A stretch of 5,521 nucleotides of DNA, taken from Acidobacteriota bacterium (GTDB lineage Bacteria; Acidobacteriota; Vicinamibacteria; Vicinamibacterales; JACQTH01). A model generated the notes under the pieces. The model saw only the letters and a list, made by a program, of their open reading frames with translations, had not been told where the DNA came from and made no database searches. Made by a program: the position numbers and the translations under genes. Shown piece after piece: positions 1-3,759 of the stretch (its first letter is position 1; each line of letters begins with the position of its first letter). The stretch spans positions 1 to 5,521 of the forward strand of contig JACQTH010000356.1 of NCBI GenBank assembly GCA_016210935.1. The letters are read 5' to 3'.

Positions 1-10
1 ATCGTGCACA

Positions 11-172
11 CTAAGCGGATCGCTCTTTCGAATCAGCGCGGCGAGCGCCAGCGAGCCGTGGGAGGCGGTGGGGGTGGAGCTCAGGGCTGCTCTAAGCGGA
101 TCGCTCTTTCGAATCAGCGCGGCGAGCGCAAGCGAGCCGTGAGAGGCGGTGGGGGTGGGGCCCCACCGCACA
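11..172. repeat. Two tandem copies of an 81-base repeat upstream of ftsE
   Basis: The unit starting CTAAGCGGATCGCTC at 11 starts again at 92. The first 67 bases (11-77 and 92-158) match with only two differences (C49/A130 and G61/A142); similarity then fades through the last part of the unit. The repeat is G-rich at its end (GGCGGTGGGGGTGG). Because 81 is a multiple of three, reading frames are kept across the copies, and two of the three forward frames are open from the window edge: one to a TGA at 140-142, the other to a TGA at 181-183. It may therefore be non-coding repeat DNA or the tail of a gene that starts outside the window. More copies could lie to the left. Confidence 0.9.
146..169. 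other. GC-rich hairpin just before the ftsE start
   Basis: GCGGTGGGG (146-154) pairs perfectly with CCCCACCGC (161-169), giving a nine-base stem and a six-base loop. An overlapping alternative is the 14-base perfect palindrome at 154-167. No T-run follows, so it is not a classical intrinsic terminator. It ends ten bases before the ftsE ATG, where a Shine-Dalgarno sequence would normally sit and none is visible. It could slow ribosome entry, mark the end of an upstream transcript, or simply be the end of the repeat. The second repeat copy completes this hairpin; the first copy, which continues GAGCTC instead of GGCCCC, does not. Confidence 0.6.
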
Positions 173-179
173 TTAAACA

Positions 180-839
180 ATGATTGAAGCCCACGGCGTT
201 TCCAAGCTGTACAACCGCAGCGTCTACGCGCTGCGCGACCTGACGCTGACCGTCGAAAAGGGAGATTTCGTCTTCCTCACCGGGCCGAGCGGCGCCGGGA
301 AATCCACCTTGCTCCGGCTCCTCCTTCGCGAAGAGGTCCCCAACAAGGGCACGCTGAAAGTAGCGGGCCGGGATCTGGCCCGCCTCACCACGCGGCAGGT
401 TCAGGCGTACCGGCGCGGGGTCGGCTTCGTCTTTCAGGATTTCAAACTCATCCCGCGCATGACCGTTCTCGAGAACGTCGCCTTCGTCCCCCGCGTGCTC
501 GGCGCCGGCAGCCCGCAGATGCAGCGGCGGACCTTCCAGGTGCTCAAGTGGGTCGGGCTGCAGCATCGCATGCACGCGTTTCCGCTGGAGCTCTCGGGCG
601 GCGAGCAGCAGCGGATCGCAATCGCCCGCGCCCTGATCAACGATCCCGTCCTCGTCCTCGCAGATGAGCCCACGGGCAACCTCGATCCCGATTTGTCGCT
701 CGAGATCATGAATCTCTTTCGCGAGATCAACGCGCGGGGGACCACGGTCGTGGTGGCGACCCACGATCGCGAGCTGATTCGACAGGTCGGGCGCCACACC
801 ATCACCCTCGCCCACGGGCGCATCGTCGAGAACGAGTGA
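180..839 (+). CDS. ftsE: Cell division ATP-binding protein FtsE
   Basis: FtsE is the cytoplasmic ATPase of the FtsEX complex, which sits at the divisome and uses ATP hydrolysis to switch on peptidoglycan hydrolases outside the membrane; it does not transport a solute. The 219-residue product has the usual FtsE length and all ABC ATPase motifs in order: Walker A GPSGAGKST (35-43), Q-loop Q86 in FVFQDFKL, signature LSGGEQQR (138-145), Walker B VLVLADEP (157-164) with catalytic E163, D-loop NLD (167-169) and H-loop H195. The stretch FQDFKLIPRMTVLENV is characteristic of FtsE within the ABC superfamily. The ATG at 180 gives the standard N-terminus (MIEAHGVSKLY), but no Shine-Dalgarno sequence is visible before it. 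The stop codon overlaps the ftsX start, so the two are cotranscribed and probably translationally coupled. A LolD/MacB-type ATPase is less likely because an FtsX follows directly. Confidence 0.95.
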   Translation: MIEAHGVSKLYNRSVYALRDLTLTVEKGDFVFLTGPSGAGKSTLLRLLLREEVPNKGTLKVAGRDLARLTTRQVQAYRRGVGFVFQDFKLIPRMTVLENVAFVPRVLGAGSPQMQRRTFQVLKWVGLQHRMHAFPLELSGGEQQRIAIARALINDPVLVLADEPTGNLDPDLSLEIMNLFREINARGTTVVVATHDRELIRQVGRHTITLAHGRIVENE

Positions 840-1729
840 TGCGCGCGCTCCGATACTGTTTCGACGAAGCGACGGCCAGCCTGTGGCGCGGCCGCGGCGC
901 CAGCCTGTTGTCGATTCTGACGATCGCGATCGCGCTGTTCGTCCTCAGCGGCTTTCTGGTGGTTGCGGCCAATCTGGAACGTCAGATCGCCCAGTGGAGC
1001 GACGCCGCGGAGCTTTCGGTCTATCTGGCCGACGACATCTCGCAGGATCAGCGACTGGCAGTGGATCGGATCCTGGCCGGACACGACTCGGTCGTCGCCG
1101 CGCGGGAATACCTGTCGAAGGCGGACGCCCTCCGCCGCTTCAAGCGTGATTTTCCCGACCTGGCCGGCACCGCCGACGGGCTGAGCAGCAACCCTTTCCC
1201 GGCGTCGTTTGAAGTGCGGTTGCGAGGGGCCCAGTCGGGCGGCGATGCCGCCGATCGACTGGCGGCCGAACTTCGTCAGACCCTGGGGGTCGTCGACGTG
1301 CGGTACGACCGGCAGTGGATTCAGCGGCTGAGCGGGGTCGCGGTCTTTTGCCGGGTTACGGCCTATGTCCTGGGCGGGATTCTGGTTGGGGCCGCCGTTT
1401 TGACGGTCACCAGCGTCGTGAGACTGGCGTTGTACGGCCGACAGGACGAGATCAAGATCATGGAGCTAGTGGGCGCGCCCATCGGGTATATCCGGGGGCC
1501 GTTCGTGCTCGAGGGCACCCTGCAAGGTGGGATCGGCGCGGGGCTCGCGCTGGCGGCCTTGTGGGGTGGGGTCCTGCTGGTTCGGACCCGCGGACCGCAG
1601 CTCCTCGAGGGCCTGGCGGACCTGTCCACTACGACCTTTTTGCCCCCCTCGCTGGCGGCACTGCTGGTTGCCGGGGGCATGCTGGTCGGGTGTGTTGGAG
1701 GCTTCATTGCGGCTCGGACGGCCCGATAA
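839..1729 (+). CDS. ftsX: Cell division membrane protein FtsX
   Basis: FtsX is the inner-membrane partner of FtsE. Its large extracytoplasmic loop contacts a murein hydrolase or its activator and passes on the ATPase conformational change. The 296-residue product shows the family layout: a short cytoplasmic N-terminus (MRALRYCFDEA), a first membrane segment at about 23-45, an extracytoplasmic domain at about 46-164 with SVYLADDIS near its start, a second membrane segment at about 172-195, the conserved cytoplasmic loop QDEIKIMELVGAP (202-214) followed by IRGPFVLEG, and two further membrane segments at about 224-248 and 270-292. I chose the ATG at 839, which shares one base with the ftsE stop (TGATG); an in-frame GTG at 836 would add one residue. 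No EnvC-, RipC- or CwlO-like hydrolase gene is visible in the window, so the hydrolase partner must be encoded elsewhere. Confidence 0.94.
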   Translation: MRALRYCFDEATASLWRGRGASLLSILTIAIALFVLSGFLVVAANLERQIAQWSDAAELSVYLADDISQDQRLAVDRILAGHDSVVAAREYLSKADALRRFKRDFPDLAGTADGLSSNPFPASFEVRLRGAQSGGDAADRLAAELRQTLGVVDVRYDRQWIQRLSGVAVFCRVTAYVLGGILVGAAVLTVTSVVRLALYGRQDEIKIMELVGAPIGYIRGPFVLEGTLQGGIGAGLALAALWGGVLLVRTRGPQLLEGLADLSTTTFLPPSLAALLVAGGMLVGCVGGFIAARTAR

Positions 1730-1739
1730 AGCAGTGGAC

Positions 1740-1805
1740 AGTAACGAAGCTTCGCCTCAAACCGCCGAGTGACGGGCCCGCGGTGTACGGCGAACCTTCG
1801 TTACT
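1740..1805. repeat. 66-base inverted-repeat hairpin element after ftsX
   Basis: The left arm AGTAACGAAGCTTCGCC (1740-1756) is the reverse complement of GGCGAACCTTCGTTACT (1789-1805) with one mismatch in 17 (C1750 opposite C1795). The 32-base centre has a further possible stem, ACCGC (1761-1765) with GCGGT (1780-1784). Each arm is also partly self-complementary (CGAAGCTTCG and CGAACCTTCG). It begins eleven bases after the ftsX stop and could act as a transcript-end structure, but no T-run follows. It looks like a small non-autonomous repeat of the REP or MITE kind; no coding sequence is inside. Confidence 0.75.
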
Positions 1806-1823
1806 AGGCAGAGGGCAGTTGGA

Positions 1824-1857
1824 CCCACAGCCACTGCCCACAGCCCACCGCCCACTG
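1824..1857. repeat. CCCAC-rich degenerate short repeat
   Basis: The words CCCACAGCC, GCCCACAGCCCAC and GCCCACTG follow one another, with CCCAC occurring four times in 34 bases. CCACTGC at 1831-1837 is also the reverse complement of GCAGTGG at 1731-1737, on the other side of the 66-base hairpin element, so the hairpin is loosely flanked by inverted sequence. No reading frame or motif is recognisable; it appears to be simple intergenic repeat. Confidence 0.5.
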
Positions 1858-1887
1858 TTCCAGCAGCAGTCCGCTTGGGCGCGTCAA

Positions 1888-1921
1888 GGGGACAGTCCCC
1901 AAGGGTGCCCGCCGGGTACCC
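1888..1921. repeat. Two adjacent compact palindromes (REP-like)
   Basis: GGGGACAGTCCCC (1888-1900) is palindromic around its central A. Two bases on, GGGTGCCCGCCGGGTACCC (1903-1921) forms an eight-pair stem, including one G-T pair, with a three-base loop. GGGGAC...GTCCCC palindromes of this type recur between genes in many bacterial genomes and have been linked to REP-type elements mobilised by Y1 (REP-associated tyrosine) transposases. Whether this copy belongs to such a family cannot be decided from one occurrence. No T-run follows, so it is not a clear terminator. Confidence 0.5.
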
Positions 1922-1935
1922 CAGCAGAGCTACCG

Positions 1936-1965
1936 TTGACACACTTCGGAGCGGAGCAATAGACT
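1936..1965 (+). promoter_or_regulatory. Possible sigma-70 promoter for the small gene and gckA
   Basis: A perfect -35 hexamer TTGACA (1936-1941) is followed after 18 bases by TAGACT (1960-1965), which matches four of six bases of the -10 consensus, including the first T, the A at position 2 and the last T. Transcription would begin near 1972, leaving a leader of about 27 bases before the start codon at 1999. Its position, after the repeat-rich stretch and directly before the next gene, fits a new transcription unit for the small gene and gckA. The -10 match is modest. Confidence 0.4.
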
Positions 1966-1987
1966 TTGGAAGGTCGCACTTCACGTC

Positions 1988-1992
1988 GAGGG
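1988..1992 (+). promoter_or_regulatory. Shine-Dalgarno site of the small gene
   Basis: GAGGG ends six bases before the ATG at 1999. It is the only clear, well-spaced ribosome binding site in the window and favours that ATG over an in-frame TTG at 1966, which has no such site and would lie inside or ahead of the likely transcription start. Confidence 0.55.
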
Positions 1993-1998
1993 TTTCCG

Positions 1999-2289
1999 AT
2001 GTCACGCTCTCGGTCGGATCACTGGCCAACCAGGTCGGAAGTGCCGGCAGCCCTGACCCGGTTCTACCGCGAAGAATTCCTCAAACATCAGAAATGCCTC
2101 GAACGCCAGCGTGAGTACTACTCCGAGCGCGCGATCTCGAACGTCCAGGCGGCGCTCACTCGCATCCTCGCCGAGCTCGAACAACTTTGCTGCAAGCAGG
2201 ACGCCGACCGCATCGTCAGCGAATTGCTGCGCCAGTTCGACGTCGTGACCGGCCTGTCGGCCTGGTCCGATCCCAAAGAAGTGCACTGA
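1999..2289 (+). CDS. Small helical protein of unknown function
   Basis: I do not recognise this 96-residue product. It is hydrophilic, with no signal peptide or membrane segment. After a basic, serine-rich start (MSRSRSDHWPTRSEVP) it looks mostly helical: about 17-43 (LTRFYREEFLKHQ), 44-66 (ISNVQAALTRILAELEQL) and 68-82 (DADRIVSELLRQF). The leucine spacing allows a short coiled coil or helical bundle. It has three cysteines, C33 and the adjacent pair C64-C65; there is no second CxxC motif, so metal binding is not implied. Codons end mostly in G or C, as in the neighbouring genes, which supports real coding. A good Shine-Dalgarno sequence and a possible promoter lie upstream. Its stop lies within four bases of the likely kinase start, so the two are probably cotranscribed. 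A regulatory or scaffold role is only a guess. Confidence 0.65.
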   Translation: MSRSRSDHWPTRSEVPAALTRFYREEFLKHQKCLERQREYYSERAISNVQAALTRILAELEQLCCKQDADRIVSELLRQFDVVTGLSAWSDPKEVH

Positions 2290-3662
2290 TACTCCCTCAC
2301 GAATCGGACGACCAGGGTCGCCTCACCCATCTCCGTCACGATCTCTCCGTCATCCTCCACGCTGGACTGGACGCCGTTCGGCCTGGCCCGCTTATGCAGC
2401 GCGCGTTGGCATCTCTCGAATCTTCTTCGTGGCTTCCGCCTGTCCCTGGCAACGTCGTGGGGCCGGACTCGTGGCTTCCGCCATCCATCTATCTCCTCGC
2501 CGCAGGCAAGGCGGCGTCGCCCATGGCTTCCGAGTTTCTTCACCACCTCGGACATCGTGTGGCCGCCGGGCTCGTCGTGGTTCCGTCGGGAACGAACGCA
2601 CCGTTCAACACGCGGACGAACATCGACGTGATTGAGGCAGGTCACCCGACACCGGACGAGGGAAGTGAGCGAGCCGGCCGGCGAGCGCTCGCACTTGCAG
2701 CCGGTACTCCGGCCGAGGCGTGTCTGGTGGTCCTTCTGTCCGGCGGCGCCTCTGCGCTTGTGGCTGCGCCGGCCGACGGCGTTACGCTCGAGGAGAAACG
2801 AACCGTCACGCGCGAGCTGCTTCGAGCAGGGGCCGACATTTGCGCCCTCAACACCGTGCGAAAGCACCTGTCGATTGTCAAAGGCGGCCGCCTGGCGGCT
2901 GACTGCCGTGCACCGGTGGTGACACTGGCCATTTCGGACGTCGTCGGTGATGACCCATCGGCGATCGCGTCCGGCCCGACGGTTCCGGACCCAACATCTT
3001 TTTCAGACGCGCTCACGGCGTTGCGCGATCATGGCGTGCAGGATCGAATACCCGCGGCCGTTCTCCGTCATCTCGAGGCGGGCACGAGGGGGGAGCGAGC
3101 CGAGAGTCCGAAGCCTGGTGATTCACGCCTGCGTCGATCGCGGTTTCACCTCATCGGAAGCGCGCGGAACGCGATTGAGGGAGCAGCCGGTGCCGCCGGA
3201 TCACTCGGCTATTCGGTCCACGTACATGCGACGGCCGTTGTCGGTGAAGCGCGTGATGCCGCCCTCGCTCACCTCGAAACCGCGGCCCGCATTCTTCACG
3301 ACCTGCCTCGCCCCGCGTGCATTTTGTCATCAGGCGAGACGACGGTGACGGTCAGCGGAACTGGTCGTGGCGGGCGCAACCAGGAATTCGCGCTCGCATC
3401 GGCACCGCTGATGCGGTCGCTCGGTGAGGTTGCGGCGATTGCCAGCCTCGGCACCGATGGGATCGATGGACCGACGGATGCCGCCGGGGCCATCGCCGAC
3501 ACGACGACGGTGGAACGGGCGCGTCACGCGGGCCTCCGACCGTTATCCGACTACCTCGACAACAATGACGCCTACACCTGTTTCTCGGCCCTCGGCGATC
3601 TCGTCCGGACAGGACCGACGGGCACCAATGTCGGGGATATTCAAGTCATACTGGTAGCGTGA
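2286..3662 (+). CDS. gckA: Glycerate 2-kinase, MOFRL family
   Basis: This cytoplasmic enzyme family transfers phosphate from ATP to glycerate, giving 2-phosphoglycerate and linking glyoxylate, serine or sugar-acid breakdown to lower glycolysis. Older annotations call members TtuD or hydroxypyruvate reductase. Numbered from a start at 2286 (458 residues), landmarks are AAGKAA (72-77), EAGHPTPDEGSERAGR (117-132), LLSGGASAL (150-158), LNTVRKHLSIVKGGRLA (188-204), SDVVGDDPSAIASGP (217-231), and a C-terminal MOFRL domain with SSGETTVTVSGTGRGGRNQE (348-367), GTDGIDGPTDAAG (389-401) and TGPTGTNVGD (442-451). The start is uncertain. The typical N-terminal helix (LRHDLSVILHAGLDAV) needs a start before about 2330, yet the frame has no ATG, GTG or TTG between a TTG at 2187 and an ATG at 2394. 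A CTG at 2286 overlaps the preceding stop as CTGA and follows a weak AGAAG. Starting at 2394 would give 422 residues and lose that helix; 2187 would overlap the previous gene by 103 bases. Confidence 0.9.
   Translation: MILPHESDDQGRLTHLRHDLSVILHAGLDAVRPGPLMQRALASLESSSWLPPVPGNVVGPDSWLPPSIYLLAAGKAASPMASEFLHHLGHRVAAGLVVVPSGTNAPFNTRTNIDVIEAGHPTPDEGSERAGRRALALAAGTPAEACLVVLLSGGASALVAAPADGVTLEEKRTVTRELLRAGADICALNTVRKHLSIVKGGRLAADCRAPVVTLAISDVVGDDPSAIASGPTVPDPTSFSDALTALRDHGVQDRIPAAVLRHLEAGTRGERAESPKPGDSRLRRSRFHLIGSARNAIEGAAGAAGSLGYSVHVHATAVVGEARDAALAHLETAARILHDLPRPACILSSGETTVTVSGTGRGGRNQEFALASAPLMRSLGEVAAIASLGTDGIDGPTDAAGAIADTTTVERARHAGLRPLSDYLDNNDAYTCFSALGDLVRTGPTGTNVGDIQVILVA
2427..2482 (+). repeat. 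Imperfect 42-base tandem duplication within gckA
   Basis: TCGTGGCTTCCGCC occurs at 2427-2440 and again at 2469-2482, exactly 42 bases (14 codons) apart and in the same frame. The protein therefore carries SWLPP twice (48-52 and 62-66 in the 2286-start numbering), separated by VPGNVVGPD. The repeat falls in the linker between the N-terminal helix and the first strand before AAGKAA, a place where extra residues should be tolerated. Confidence 0.6.
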
Positions 3663-3675
3663 TCAGGATCCATAC

Positions 3676-3745
3676 TCGTAGTGCCCGCCTTTAGGCGGGC
3701 CTGGCGGCCCGACGCCTCACGCCCGGCTGAAGGGGGGCACTACGA
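3676..3745. repeat. 70-base inverted-repeat element between gckA and rnr
   Basis: The ends are inverted copies of each other: TCGTAGTGCCCGCCTTTAG (3676-3694) against CTGAAGGGGGGCACTACGA (3727-3745), 17 of 19 bases paired. An alternative fold has a seven-pair closing stem (3676-3682 with 3739-3745) and two hairpins, GCCCGCC-TTTA-GGCGGGC (3683-3700, perfect) and GCCCGGC-TGAA-GGGGGGC (3721-3738, five of seven pairs), around a 20-base centre. This is the layout of a REP pair or small MITE. The first hairpin could help end gckA transcripts, but no T-run follows. The element fills most of the gap and ends 14 bases before the rnr ATG; I recall similar repeats between genes in Acidobacteriota but cannot check this here. 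Confidence 0.75.
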
Positions 3746-3759
3746 CCACCATCACCCTC

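Noticed and set aside
11..172. CRISPR array
   Set aside because: There are only two long copies with no spacer of normal length between them, no palindromic short repeat and no cas gene.
114..815. 233-residue minus-strand frame opposite ftsE
   Set aside because: It is a shadow of ftsE, whose ABC ATPase motifs are complete on the + strand.
836..838. GTG start of ftsX one codon before the ATG
   Set aside because: It would add only one residue; the ATG at 839 gives the usual one-base TGATG overlap and a typical N-terminus.
1315..1962. 215-residue + strand frame running from inside ftsX through the intergenic repeats
   Set aside because: It starts within a well-supported gene in another frame, continues through repeat DNA, and has low-complexity Arg/Gly/Pro composition.
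1757..2029. 90-residue minus-strand frame across the ftsX downstream region
   Set aside because: It spans hairpins and repeat DNA, overlaps the promoter and start of the small gene, and has no recognisable motif.
2187..2285. Extended N-terminus of the kinase from a TTG
   Set aside because: It overlaps most of the second half of the small gene, its residues are Arg-rich and shadow-like, and family members do not carry such an extension.
3683..3700. Intrinsic terminator of gckA
   Set aside because: The stem is perfect but is followed by CTGGCGG with no T-run, and it forms part of a larger symmetric repeat element, so it is recorded as a repeat.
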